Below, in pieces: positions 47,424-59,772 of a stretch of 64,000 nt of DNA. Position 1 is the first letter of the stretch; each line of letters begins with the position of its first letter. A model generated the notes under the pieces. It made no database searches and had not been told where the DNA came from. It was given only the letters and a program-made list of their open reading frames with translations. Source of the stretch: Planctomycetota bacterium (GTDB lineage Bacteria; Planctomycetota; Planctomycetia; Planctomycetales; Planctomycetaceae); contig JACTNB010000036.1 of assembly GCA_014584345.1 (NCBI GenBank), forward strand, positions 124,001 to 188,000, in the 5' to 3' direction. The position numbers and the translations under genes are program-made.

Positions 47424-47926
47424 AAAAAACGCCGTTGACTCCCCTCCGCATGGTTGCCCGCCAAATTGCTCAACGCGGCAATTTCCTCGCACAGCCACAG
47501 GATGTCCCCCGCCGTGAAACCCGCTTCCGCCAATTCCAATGTCAGGGCATCCGCAAAGTCTCGCCAGTCTCCCCCCGCTTTCGGTGGCTGACTGGCGAAC
47601 TCGAGCGTCGCATCGTCCCGCAACGCTTCCCATACCAGCAGTGTCGCCAGCCGCTGATGGTAGCCATCCAACGCCAGACCATGGGCGGCATCCGCTTCGT
47701 CCCGCTGCATCAGCACCAGTCCCTCGCCATCGCGCATCAAACGCCCCTGGGAATCCCGCATCGGCTTCACGGGTGCAGTGGGAGGGACAATGCCCCGTTC
47801 CCGGAGCCATTGCGAAAAACCGAGCCGCAACGGGCGGAGGGTCAAGGCCCAGGTGGCTCCATCAGGGCGAGGCAACAACACGGTTCGCCGATACTCTTCC
47901 CGTAACTCTCGTCCACCCAGCCGCAT
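47396..47926 (-). CDS. Tail-assembly-chaperone-like protein (G-like), probably frameshifted
   Basis: The product has 176 residues, mostly helical at the end (RLATLLVWEALRDDATLEFA, AGFTAGDILWLCEEIAALSNL). Near the stop, the reading frame meets the heptamer T-TTT-TTC (codons TTT TTC at 168). A -1 slip there skips the stop and adds 63 residues, giving a product of 231 residues. This is the G/GT arrangement of tail chaperones. It lies right after the capsid gene rather than before the tape measure, which is unusual. ATG 47926 is preferred to 47932 because of ribosome site spacing. Confidence 0.6.
   Translation of the reverse strand: MRLGGRELREEYRRTVLLPRPDGATWALTLRPLRLGFSQWLRERGIVPPTAPVKPMRDSQGRLMRDGEGLVLMQRDEADAAHGLALDGYHQRLATLLVWEALRDDATLEFASQPPKAGGDWRDFADALTLELAEAGFTAGDILWLCEEIAALSNLAGNHAEGSQRRFFGGVTATSG
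47423..47429 (-). promoter_or_regulatory. Candidate -1 frameshift slippery heptamer T TTT TTC
   Basis: The sequence on the minus strand is TTTTTTC in the correct phase (X XXY YYZ) with respect to the upstream gene. After the slip the frame reads on to 47232. No pseudoknot was worked out downstream, but a GC-rich stretch follows within 10 bases. Confidence 0.55.
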
Positions 47927-48064
47927 CTGCATCCCCTTCCCGTTGGACTTGATTCCGAATTTCTCCGCTGCTCACTCGCGCTGCTCGACTCCACGCCTCA
48001 ATCCGCGCGACCACCAGGCCGACGGTGGGAACGAGCCTGCCCCGCCCCCCTCGGCGGCCCGCTC

Positions 48065-48772
<708 letters not shown>

Positions 48773-49048
48773 TCAAACTTCTCATTCGAGACACGATCCG
48801 GTTCAACGTAGCGTGAAACACATCGCCCAGCATGAAACGAGTGACTGGCAAACGGATTTATCTCGAACTTGATCATGCGTTTCGCATAGCATCTCGATCC
48901 GAACGCTGTCCTGCCCGACCTGATTTGACACGCCCACCGATAGCGTCGAACTGCTGCTGCGTGCCGGGCATTCCCCTGCATTCGGAAGATGGCTAAGAAA
49001 CTCATCCGTGAGAATTTGCCGCCTCTCCGTCCTCGGCAGAAGGGCCAA
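48773..49048. other. Junction region between the phage module and the AT-rich element
   Basis: Between the broken capsid gene and the XRE gene are 276 bases without a supportable gene. No direct repeat, tRNA end or transposon terminus could be seen by eye. It marks the left edge of the acquired segment. Confidence 0.5.
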
Positions 49049-49588
<540 letters not shown>

Positions 49589-49610
49589 GCTTCGCCTCCA
49601 AATGCCAGAG

Positions 49611-49630
49611 TTGTCACACAATTGTGACAA
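49611..49630. promoter_or_regulatory. Palindromic operator candidate
   Basis: TTGTCACA-CAAT-TGTGACAA is a perfect palindrome of 8-base arms, and a further half-site TGTGACAA occurs at 49669-49676. Its position in the divergent gap before the XRE gene suggests the binding site of that repressor. Confidence 0.55.
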
Positions 49631-49762
49631 ACTCTCGGTGTACGGGAAACGGGACGATCTACCAATTCTGTGACAAAAACCGCATCCCGTCAGGACTAGT
49701 GAGGGGCTTATCGATTTCGCCGCTCAACCGAACGCCATCCTGCGGTGGGACGGCAATGCTCC

Positions 49763-49800
49763 AACCCACGCATTCACTTCGAGTGCGTGGGTTTCTTTTT
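49763..49800 (+). terminator. Terminator-like hairpin ahead of the first rightward gene
   Basis: AACCCACGCA (49763-49772) and TGCGTGGGTT (49784-49793) form a 10-base stem, followed by TTTCTTTTT. No rightward gene lies upstream within the element, so this terminator sits in the leader of the first rightward gene and not after a gene. Confidence 0.6.
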
Positions 49801-49819
49801 CCCGAAAGGAGAGTTCACC

Positions 49820-50302
49820 ATGAAGAAGTTTGCCATCACTGAAATGCCGTACCTGACTCGGAAAGAACTGATCGAGGTCGCCGACAGGGGCGAAGGGTGG
49901 GCCTACAACCGCCAACTCTGCTCGAATGCAATTCGAGGGCTTCCTGATGACCCGGAAATCGTCTACCCGGTCGAGCATCACTTCCACCATGACTTCAGAT
50001 GCTTTGAGCCATGTGACACGCACATGCGGCTGGTAATTTCGATCCCCGGCTCCATCGCCATTGCTGATGTCCCGCTCAGCTACTTTCAGTCTCTCCCAAA
50101 AGCACGTTGCGTAGTGTGCAGAGACCAGATTGCCGCTGTACTTCTTTCCAAGGCTGACGGAAGCCCTTGGAGACTTCGATACCACGAGATGAACCGAGGC
50201 ACTCGACGGGCGATCCGACATCTGATGAAGAAGTCAAAGGATCACCGCACGATTGATTTTCTCGCAAGGCATACACATGTGATGGCCTCAAGCATCTCCT
50301 GA
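49820..50302 (+). CDS. Protein of unknown function, first rightward gene of the element (160 residues)
   Basis: The protein is soluble, mixed alpha-beta, with a conserved-looking middle (VEHHFHHDFRCFEPCDTHMRLV) and a basic C-terminal helix (NRGTRRAIRHLMKKSKDH). The His/Cys clustering might bind metal. I recognise no family. GAAAGGAGAG lies before the ATG. A terminator-like hairpin lies just upstream, so expression may depend on reading through it. Confidence 0.6.
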   Translation: MKKFAITEMPYLTRKELIEVADRGEGWAYNRQLCSNAIRGLPDDPEIVYPVEHHFHHDFRCFEPCDTHMRLVISIPGSIAIADVPLSYFQSLPKARCVVCRDQIAAVLLSKADGSPWRLRYHEMNRGTRRAIRHLMKKSKDHRTIDFLARHTHVMASSIS

Positions 50303-50326
50303 TCCGTTTCGATCAACACACTTGAA

Positions 50327-50351
50327 AGCCGTCCATTGTGGGCGGCTCTTT
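50327..50351 (+). terminator. Terminator-like hairpin before the next gene
   Basis: AGCCG (50327-50331) pairs with CGGCT (50343-50347), with inner CC/GG support, and is followed by CTTT. It lies about 80 bases before the ATG at 50431. Confidence 0.45.
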
Positions 50352-50430
50352 CCGTATTGGGGCATCGCTATTTCGCCGTCGTGTGGCAGCGGGCTGTGCC
50401 CATTTCACTTTCTCTCAAAGGAGACTGCGA

Positions 50431-50760
50431 ATGCTGAATCCCTACTCACTTGGAAAACGGCTCTCGATGGAAGAGACCATACTGGTCTACGAATGGCTCA
50501 AGGAGCATGAAGACTTCGTCGAGGAGTCCCTTCCAAACCTAGAACGTATCTGTCGCCGAGTGAAGTCTGATCTGGGACTTCCTGTGGCACCCAAAGCCAT
50601 TGAGCGGCTGGCGGGAAGGCGGATCGAGTTGCAGGTGCCATCGGATGTTGACAATTCAGTTGTGGAACATCTGGTTGATGCCATCGAGTTCCTTTTCGAT
50701 CAACTCTGTGAGGAACGACAACACGGACTTGCGACCGCAAGAAAGATGATGTCGTCATGA
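50431..50760 (+). CDS. Small helical protein of unknown function (109 residues)
   Basis: The product is mostly helical and acidic (SMEETILVYEWLKEHEDFVEES, AIEFLFDQLCEERQHGLATARKMM). AAAGGAGA lies 9 bases before the ATG. No family is recognised. Such small genes are typical of integrative-element early regions. Confidence 0.55.
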   Translation: MLNPYSLGKRLSMEETILVYEWLKEHEDFVEESLPNLERICRRVKSDLGLPVAPKAIERLAGRRIELQVPSDVDNSVVEHLVDAIEFLFDQLCEERQHGLATARKMMSS

Positions 50761-50981
50761 TCGATTGACTTCGGCCAGCACTAACCCATTTTTGTCAGAT
50801 GGAAGCAACTTCGTAGAATCATACAAGTCGATTGGCACTCCTTAATCGCCATCGCACTTCCAGATTCTATGCAAGCGTCTATGGCCCACTGCACGTTGCC
50901 GTGAGCGACTCCAATTCGCCCGTGATCGGGCACTAACTGCGGTATCGGTACGCACCGACATCGCTCCATAACGATCCTCTA

Positions 50982-51010
50982 CACCCTCTACGCCTCGTGG
51001 AGGGTGCGTT
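50982..51010 (+). terminator. Terminator-like hairpin before the ATPase gene
   Basis: CACCCTCTACG and CGTGGAGGGTG form an 11-base stem with one wobble and a 3-base loop, then CGTTTC. The ribosome site AAAGGAG and ATG (51044) follow. A smaller hairpin is at 50918-50931. Confidence 0.5.
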
Positions 51011-51043
51011 TCATCTAACTCGATTCCCTGCAAAGGAGAAGAT

Positions 51044-53445
<2,402 letters not shown>

Positions 53446-53446
53446 C

Positions 53447-53682
<236 letters not shown>

Positions 53683-53737
53683 GTGGTCACGAGAAATTGA
53701 GTCGCCGCTGCATAGATAACTCAGAAAGGAGGTTGCC

Positions 53738-53971
53738 ATGCAACAGCAGCTATTAGGACTCGGTGATGTCAGCAGTGTGATCGGCGTTGCTCGACATCGC
53801 ATCGAGTACGCCATCGCCAACGGTTCGATACCAGAACCAGAACTGAGGATTGCTAACAAACGGGTCTTCACAACCGAGGATGTCCAACGGATCGCCGACT
53901 ACTTCGGCGTCGTCATGAACGAGACCCGTGAAAGAAAGGAGGAGCCATGCGATTCACCACACCCTATATGA
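53738..53971 (+). CDS. MerR/excisionase-like small DNA-binding protein (77 residues)
   Basis: A winged HTH of the MerR/excisionase type: LGLGDVSSVIGVARHRIEYAI, then NKRVFTTEDVQRIADYF. AAAGGAGG precedes the ATG. It overlaps the next gene by 25 bases. In integrative elements such proteins often direct excision or regulate early genes; no recombinase is visible here. Confidence 0.6.
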   Translation: MQQQLLGLGDVSSVIGVARHRIEYAIANGSIPEPELRIANKRVFTTEDVQRIADYFGVVMNETRERKEEPCDSPHPI

Positions 53972-54402
53972 ACATGGCTGATCTTGGTCGCCTGTTCGGA
54001 GTCAGCGGCCAGCAAGTTGGGAAGTGGCTCAAAGAACTCGGCCTCCGGCGAGACAACGGAACGCCATCGACAGCGGCGTATGACCAGAAGCTTCTGAGTT
54101 ACGACTACGAGCGATGGGGAACGTACACGACGCTATGGCACACAGAGAAAGTAGTTTGTCTCCTCAAAGACGCAGGCCATGAGCGAGTCGTTGATCCGCC
54201 CTCCGATCTGGTCGAGTCATCGCCGTTGATCGGTCCATTCTCACTCCGAGAACTCGTTGGTGACCGATGGCAATTGGTCGGCAGTGATGGCGAAGTTGCA
54301 ATGTTTGTAACTGGCGAGATCAATGCACGAGTCGTCGAGCGAGTCATGAACATCGCCCATCAGGCTGGAACGCTCGACGGAATTCGAGCACAGACGACGT
54401 AA
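53947..54402 (+). CDS. Small HTH-like protein (151 residues)
   Basis: The product starts MRFTTPYMNMADLGRLFGVSGQQVGKWLKELGL, an HTH. The C-terminal part is an alpha-beta domain of unknown role. GAAAGGAGGAG lies before the ATG, which lies inside the end of the preceding gene. The two HTH genes are probably expressed together as a regulatory pair. Confidence 0.6.
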   Translation: MRFTTPYMNMADLGRLFGVSGQQVGKWLKELGLRRDNGTPSTAAYDQKLLSYDYERWGTYTTLWHTEKVVCLLKDAGHERVVDPPSDLVESSPLIGPFSLRELVGDRWQLVGSDGEVAMFVTGEINARVVERVMNIAHQAGTLDGIRAQTT

Positions 54403-54414
54403 CCCACAAACAGA

Positions 54415-54458
54415 ACCCCGGCGACCGCCTTGTCTTTGGTCGCCGGGGTCATTTCTTT
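54415..54458 (+). terminator. Strong terminator between the HTH genes and the polymerase-like gene
   Basis: ACCCCGGCGACC (54415-54426) and GGTCGCCGGGGT (54438-54449) form a perfect 12-base stem, followed by CATTTCTTT. The ribosome site AGAAAGGAGA and ATG 54476 follow directly. Confidence 0.7.
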
Positions 54459-54475
54459 ACAGAAAGGAGACGATC

Positions 54476-54571
54476 ATGCCCCCGCAGATAGATAGAGTTC
54501 AAAACAGCGATTTCTTACGCCGAGAGTCCAGCTACGACGGCTTCCTGATCTTGGATGCTGAATCGACTTAG
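54476..54571 (+). CDS. 31-codon leader, probably the true start of the polymerase-like gene
   Basis: The sequence reads MPPQIDRVQNSDFLRRESSYD and then GFLILDAEST before a TAG. It has a good ribosome site (AGAAAGGAGA, 8 bases before the ATG). The following large frame starts in the -1 frame with no ribosome site of its own. One shift near GAATCGAC would join them as DAEIDLDPVAA. It is either a real frameshift or a base error. Confidence 0.5.
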   Translation: MPPQIDRVQNSDFLRRESSYDGFLILDAEST

Positions 54572-54609
54572 ATCCCGTCGCAGCAAAACCCGACATCCCC
54601 GCCCTTTAC

Positions 54610-55908
54610 GTGCCTGAAGGGTTCGAGCCAGAGCGGTACTTGGCTCATGAACGTCGTCGATTGGGCGACAAGGCCAGATACTTGCTCCACACAATTCACA
54701 CGCAATCGATCTTCAATCAACGGCACCGGAAGGATGGTGTGCATCTGAAGGCTGAATACCTGCGAAAGATCATGGGGCGACATTATCTCGGAATCATCAG
54801 CGACCTCGAAGGGCACGTCATCGAGGTTGATCGTGTCGCACGAGATGGTTTGTCGAACCGTTACCGTCTCGCTGCCCAATATCGTGCCGCACGTGTCAAG
54901 CGATATGTGCCGTCTGACTCGTACCTGATTCCAAAGTTGATCGAACGGAGAGCGGAACTGCAAGAATCGCCGACTTGCCCGACCCGCCAACATCTGTTGG
55001 AGCAGCTACGGCGGGTGCGAGTGGACTTGGATACTGCCCGCCAAATGCTCGAAGGGTTGTCGCTCGATGGTGAAAGGTTTGCGGCGAGCGAAAGCTGCCT
55101 TGAACGATTGAATGAGCAGGAGTGGTTCTTTTCAGCAGATCGCTTTGGCCGTGTTCATCACAACGTCACTTGCCTCAAGAGGGAACTGCGGGCTTGTCTG
55201 CGGGTTGATGGTGAGAGGTTGATTGAGACTGACATCTCGAATAGCCAACCCTTGTTCTGCGGACTGACCTACTTCCTTTGGGAGAAAAACCAAGGTTCGT
55301 TTGCTCAACTCTGGACAGAGGAAGCTTTCGACTCTGCTTTGGCATTGAAGGAGGAAAACCTCGAACAACTCATTCTCCTCAAACAACAAATCCAACAATC
55401 AACCACAACCTCCAATCCAACCACCCTTCCTTTACGCTGTGCAGGTTTGCACGGAACTAATAACGATTCATTGAAGTACCTGCTGCTCTGTGAGGCAGGA
55501 CAAATTTACGAATACATGGCTCAAGCAGTCGGAGTAGACATCTCGGACAGTGCAGCACGTGGCGAATTCAAAGAGCAAGTCTACTCAGAACTGCTCTACG
55601 CCAAATGGAGAGACTTCAACAACCCCTTGGTTCAAGCCTTCCAAGCCGAGTTTCCGTCACTCTTCCATATGATCCTACAAGTCAATCACCGAGACCATCG
55701 CCGTCTGGCTCAATGGATGCAGCGAGTTGAAGCGAGACTGGTGATAGATGGCGTTGTGGCGAAGTTTGCAGAGGAAAGGCCGGAGGCGTTCGTCTTGACG
55801 ATTCACGATTCCGTCCTGACCAAGCCAGATGATGCCACATACGTTAGAGACCTGTTTCGGCAGGAGTTTGGACGGTTCGCCGTCCACCCCACATTGAAGC
55901 AGAAGTAG
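54610..55908 (+). CDS. Family-A DNA polymerase-like protein (432 residues, frame open from 54562)
   Basis: Two motifs of the palm domain of family-A polymerases can be seen: LIETDISNSQPLFCGL near residue 206, resembling motif A (D-x-S), and LTIHDSVLT near residue 398, resembling motif C (HD). The part between is helical, with a variable Thr/Gln-rich stretch. The N-terminal part has no exonuclease motif. It is shorter and more divergent than Pol I. GTG 54610 has no ribosome site; the leader at 54476 is the likely start. It may replicate the element DNA with the upstream helicase-like ATPase. Confidence 0.6.
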   Translation: MPEGFEPERYLAHERRRLGDKARYLLHTIHTQSIFNQRHRKDGVHLKAEYLRKIMGRHYLGIISDLEGHVIEVDRVARDGLSNRYRLAAQYRAARVKRYVPSDSYLIPKLIERRAELQESPTCPTRQHLLEQLRRVRVDLDTARQMLEGLSLDGERFAASESCLERLNEQEWFFSADRFGRVHHNVTCLKRELRACLRVDGERLIETDISNSQPLFCGLTYFLWEKNQGSFAQLWTEEAFDSALALKEENLEQLILLKQQIQQSTTTSNPTTLPLRCAGLHGTNNDSLKYLLLCEAGQIYEYMAQAVGVDISDSAARGEFKEQVYSELLYAKWRDFNNPLVQAFQAEFPSLFHMILQVNHRDHRRLAQWMQRVEARLVIDGVVAKFAEERPEAFVLTIHDSVLTKPDDATYVRDLFRQEFGRFAVHPTLKQK

Positions 55909-55929
55909 AGATGCCCCGGAAAGGTGTCA

Positions 55930-55955
55930 AACACGCCCGAATTCGGGTGTTTCTA
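55930..55955 (+). terminator. Terminator-like hairpin before the beta-grasp gene
   Basis: CACGCCCGAATTCGGGTG forms a compact hairpin (CCCGAATTCGGG core, 55937-55948) with TTTCT following. The next ATG (56018) has GAAAGGAGA upstream. Confidence 0.45.
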
Positions 55956-56017
55956 TCAGCGAACGGACAATCAGACGTTTGCTGCCACAAACCACTTACT
56001 TTCGAAAGGAGAATGCG

Positions 56018-56677
<660 letters not shown>

Positions 56678-56773
56678 CTACTCACAAATCTGCTCGTTCC
56701 TTTCGCAAGCGTGTTTGGAGATGATTGGTGTGTCTTGAGGAAAAGGAAAGAAGGTGCCGATGAGGTTTGCAGA

Positions 56774-56856
56774 GTGTCCTTCGTGACACGGTATCTATGC
56801 CTGCCAGACTCGGCACTCGCCCCGTGATGTCCATGAAATGTGTCCTTCGTTGACAC
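56774..56856. promoter_or_regulatory. Two operator-like repeats GTGTCCTTCGT-GACAC
   Basis: GTGTCCTTCGTGACAC at 56774-56789 and GTGTCCTTCGTTGACAC at 56840-56856 are near-identical, each with GTGTC/GACAC arms. They lie between the beta-grasp gene and the zinc-ribbon gene, before the large hairpin. They could bind one of the HTH proteins encoded here. Confidence 0.45.
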
Positions 56857-56895
56857 AACCTAAACCATCGTCGGACATCACGGGGCTTCGTTTTC
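56820..56895 (+). terminator. Long-stem hairpin before the zinc-ribbon gene
   Basis: CCCCGTGATGTCC (56820-56832) and GGACATCACGGGG (56873-56885) form a perfect 13-base stem with a 40-base loop, followed by CTTCGTTTTCC. The loop holds the second operator-like repeat. The ATG of the next gene is at 56954. Confidence 0.5.
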
Positions 56896-56953
56896 CATTT
56901 CGATTTGACGACAGCAATATCGCACTTCCCAGCACTCCAAGGAGCTTACGATT

Positions 56954-57700
56954 ATGTCAACCAGAGAATGTTCACAATGTAATCGGAAATTGTCGGGCTT
57001 GCCCGACTCGAACCAATGTTGCGATGCTGCAATCATTAGAGACATTATCGAGTCCGCAATCAAAGAACGTGCCAGAGATGGCAAGCCGCTAGTGGTTCCC
57101 AAGAAGTGGGTATCGCTTGCACTCCGAAAACGAATCATTCCAATCCGGCTCTTTAACAAAGCCATCGAAACACATTGCAACACAAACGATGCGGAAGAGA
57201 ACCTCAAGCGAGGGGCTGAGAAGGTGTTTCTGTCGGCAATGCGATTGTTGAAAGAACAGTTCGTCGTTCGGAAAAATGGACACATTGAAGTTCGGACACG
57301 CTGCCCGGATTGTGGAGTTGAAGGAGGTCACGTACACAAGCCTGATTGCGATATTCAACGGTGTTCCGTGTGCGGAAGGCAGTACGTTTGTTGCCAGTGC
57401 GATGGTCATGATCCAATTGAAACGATATGGCTTGGGGAGTGGCCCGAAGTGGTATTAACTGAGCAGCAGCGTGAACGACAGGATTTTGTAGACAACACGA
57501 TCCATCACTGTCTCCAAGAACTGGCTGGTCAACCGCTCGAACGGGACATCTCCTTGATCGGCGTCGTGCGGGATGCTATCAGCGAGGAGTTCAACTCCTG
57601 TGGGATAGTGAATGAGGATGCGTTCTATCCTAGGATGGATTCGGTGTCAGTCCTTCCGAAAGGCGGCGATGGGCAGGCTCATTTGTCACCGAACTCCTGA
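56954..57700 (+). CDS. Zinc-ribbon protein of unknown function (248 residues)
   Basis: Several cysteine pairs suggest zinc sites: CSQCNRKLSGLPDSNQCC near the start, and RTRCPDCGVEGGHVHKPDCD and RCSVCGRQYVCCQC in the middle (about 115-150). A helical C-terminal part (DNTIHHCLQELAGQPLERD) follows. No family is recognised. AAGGAG precedes the ATG. It converges on the first gene of the defence block and overlaps its end by 22 bases. Confidence 0.55.
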   Translation: MSTRECSQCNRKLSGLPDSNQCCDAAIIRDIIESAIKERARDGKPLVVPKKWVSLALRKRIIPIRLFNKAIETHCNTNDAEENLKRGAEKVFLSAMRLLKEQFVVRKNGHIEVRTRCPDCGVEGGHVHKPDCDIQRCSVCGRQYVCCQCDGHDPIETIWLGEWPEVVLTEQQRERQDFVDNTIHHCLQELAGQPLERDISLIGVVRDAISEEFNSCGIVNEDAFYPRMDSVSVLPKGGDGQAHLSPNS

Positions 57701-58614
57701 CAAGACAAACCGCCATTTGTGATCTTGCACTGCACGAACCTGATGGAGGGAATCGTTACCAAATCTTCTTGTAGTGATGATGCAAGCTCTCTTGCAAATG
57801 TTAGGTCGTTGGCGTTGCACGCATCGAACGATTCCAAAAACACGCAGATCTCGACGGTGGGATCGTTGATTTCGAGGGTGGAGAATACTTGTGGATACTG
57901 CTTTGCCAGTCTTTCAAATTGACTTGGAGTGGCCATTTGTGACGCATACATGAGTGCCTGAATCAGAGCGAATGTAGGACCGACAACTTCCGTATCAGCC
58001 TTGATCTCTCCAATTACCGGTCGGGGTTGTTCACCGCAGTTCGTTACCAGCAACATATCCATGCCGCCGCTTGCGGTTGAACTCGCAGGCCGACCCTGCT
58101 CGGTGCATGAGTATGTCGTCCGAAATGGAAAGATCTCGAAATCCACCAGCTTCAGATCTGATCCTGTAATTTGGACGGAAGATGTATTTCCGAGAAACTG
58201 AACGAGCTTACGTGCGTAATTGCTGCTTGTCCCACTGGCAGTTCGCTCTGGACAAAAAGATTCCTCAATGTTTCGGTAGAATTGTGAGTGTGAGACACTT
58301 CGCCGAAACAACTCTGAAAGAAATTCTGAGCCACAGGCACCATGCCTTTCAGACAACACACTGCGGACTGCTTCGAACTTGGCCTGCTTTGTCCCCACTA
58401 GCTTTCGCAATCTTCGATACAGGGATTCGAGGGGTATTGTTGGGAGTATTAGCTCTGCCAGATTGCGATCAGCATCACCAACTCGCTTCACTAGATCCGT
58501 TCGAACGAGTTGTTCCACGCCGTCCAAAATGATCCGAGTGTTCTGTGATCCCATTCGTTTGATCGTGCATTCGACATCTCGCTCGCCGTTGAAGTAGTAC
58601 CCCGAATATGCCAT
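57679..58614 (-). CDS. PD-(D/E)XK nuclease-like protein (311 residues)
   Basis: Residues 183-225 give GGMDMLLV, then VIGEIKADTEVVGPTFALIQALMYASQ. D186, E203 and K205 match the nuclease core D...ExK, and Q219 lies on the following helix, as in many restriction-type enzymes. The N-terminal half is helical and unknown. A defence role is likely from its neighbours. There is no strong ribosome site before the ATG at 58614. Confidence 0.6.
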   Translation of the reverse strand: MAYSGYYFNGERDVECTIKRMGSQNTRIILDGVEQLVRTDLVKRVGDADRNLAELILPTIPLESLYRRLRKLVGTKQAKFEAVRSVLSERHGACGSEFLSELFRRSVSHSQFYRNIEESFCPERTASGTSSNYARKLVQFLGNTSSVQITGSDLKLVDFEIFPFRTTYSCTEQGRPASSTASGGMDMLLVTNCGEQPRPVIGEIKADTEVVGPTFALIQALMYASQMATPSQFERLAKQYPQVFSTLEINDPTVEICVFLESFDACNANDLTFARELASSLQEDLVTIPSIRFVQCKITNGGLSCQEFGDK

Positions 58615-58653
58615 CTAATTTATTCCCCAACTCAAATGTGACCGACGATTCAC

Positions 58654-59712
58654 CTACTCCGACGCACGGTACGAGATCGGTTCATTCGGAAATGCTTTGA
58701 TCAACTGGTCCATGGCTTCGATGCAGCGATGTCCCCACTGGTTCGTGAAGGCAAAGGTCTTTCCATCGAAGTGGAACAATTCACCCTCGTCGCAGTAGAA
58801 GCGGCGTTCCTCGAAGCTCTTACCGCCGTTAGCGGCATCTGCTTTCTGTCGAGCGACGAAGGCTTCTGAACTCAGGTCTCCATCAGCAATCCGAAACATT
58901 GAACTCTGCCGCCACGGGACAGCCGCCGCAATCTGGTCTGGTGAGTGCCCTTGGCTGGCAAGTTGCCTAACCACGGTGAAGATCGCCGTCCGCTTGGGCA
59001 ACCGCTCATGAGTCTGCCCGTTCACGGTCACGTCGTACTTTGTGAAATCAGGATTGAACTTCCGGGCAGCACGCTCTCGCTGTTGTTTTTCCTTCAGTCG
59101 GACTCGATAGTCTTCAGCTTCGGGGAGGGGAATGATCTGCTGGATGTCTGCTAGAATTCGACCGTTGTCACTGTACGGCTTGATCCGCACGCACTCGATG
59201 TCCAAGCCACGTTCGTTGAGCCAGATGACCGAGGTCGTCAGTTCCTTCGAGAACTCGGCTGAGACAAGGACGATTCGCACGTCCTGTGCAAAGCGATCCT
59301 CATCTGGTTCATCCCATTCGAGAAACTCCAATAGGGACGACCGGGCGTCCTCAGTGCTGCCGAGCAGCTTGAGGAACTCGGTGTAGACTTCGACCGCACG
59401 CTCGAAGGTCATCGCCGAGATCATGGCGGCGTATCGGATCGACTGAAGCTCCATGTGTCCGCCATCCTCGGACCGCTTCAGTTCGATGACGACGAGATTT
59501 GCATCTTTGTCGATGCCGAGGAGATCGATTCGACGATTGCTGTCTTGCCACTGACTGAACTCCTCGGCAATGACGAGCGTATCAGGAGAAACAATCTCGA
59601 TCTGGCTGCGGAGGAGGCGTTGCAGGTCTTGACGCTCACGCAGACCCGCACTGCTGAACGACGTTTCGTCGATCTTACGGAAGTTGTCAGAGGAGATTTC
59701 GTAAATTGCCAT
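58654..59712 (-). CDS. PD-(D/E)XK endonuclease-like protein, DUF91/NucS-like (352 residues)
   Basis: The N-terminal domain has RRIDLLGIDKDANLVVIELK with D63, E77 and K79, and Q90 in the next helix. This matches RecB-like/NucS-like nucleases of the DUF91 type. The C-terminal part (about 200-350) is mixed and ends RCIEAMDQLIKAFPNEP; it might bind DNA or recognise a target. It starts 39 bases before the 311-residue gene on the same strand, so the two are probably one unit. Confidence 0.65.
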   Translation of the reverse strand: MAIYEISSDNFRKIDETSFSSAGLRERQDLQRLLRSQIEIVSPDTLVIAEEFSQWQDSNRRIDLLGIDKDANLVVIELKRSEDGGHMELQSIRYAAMISAMTFERAVEVYTEFLKLLGSTEDARSSLLEFLEWDEPDEDRFAQDVRIVLVSAEFSKELTTSVIWLNERGLDIECVRIKPYSDNGRILADIQQIIPLPEAEDYRVRLKEKQQRERAARKFNPDFTKYDVTVNGQTHERLPKRTAIFTVVRQLASQGHSPDQIAAAVPWRQSSMFRIADGDLSSEAFVARQKADAANGGKSFEERRFYCDEGELFHFDGKTFAFTNQWGHRCIEAMDQLIKAFPNEPISYRASE

Positions 59713-59772
59713 AATCAGACGAACTACAAAAAAGAGAAAGTGTTACCGGAGACGGGCGTAGTTCGGCATTTG

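Noticed and set aside
50761..50981. A short minus-strand gene before the ATPase
   Set aside because: No ribosome site and no family; the region more likely holds a leader with small hairpins.
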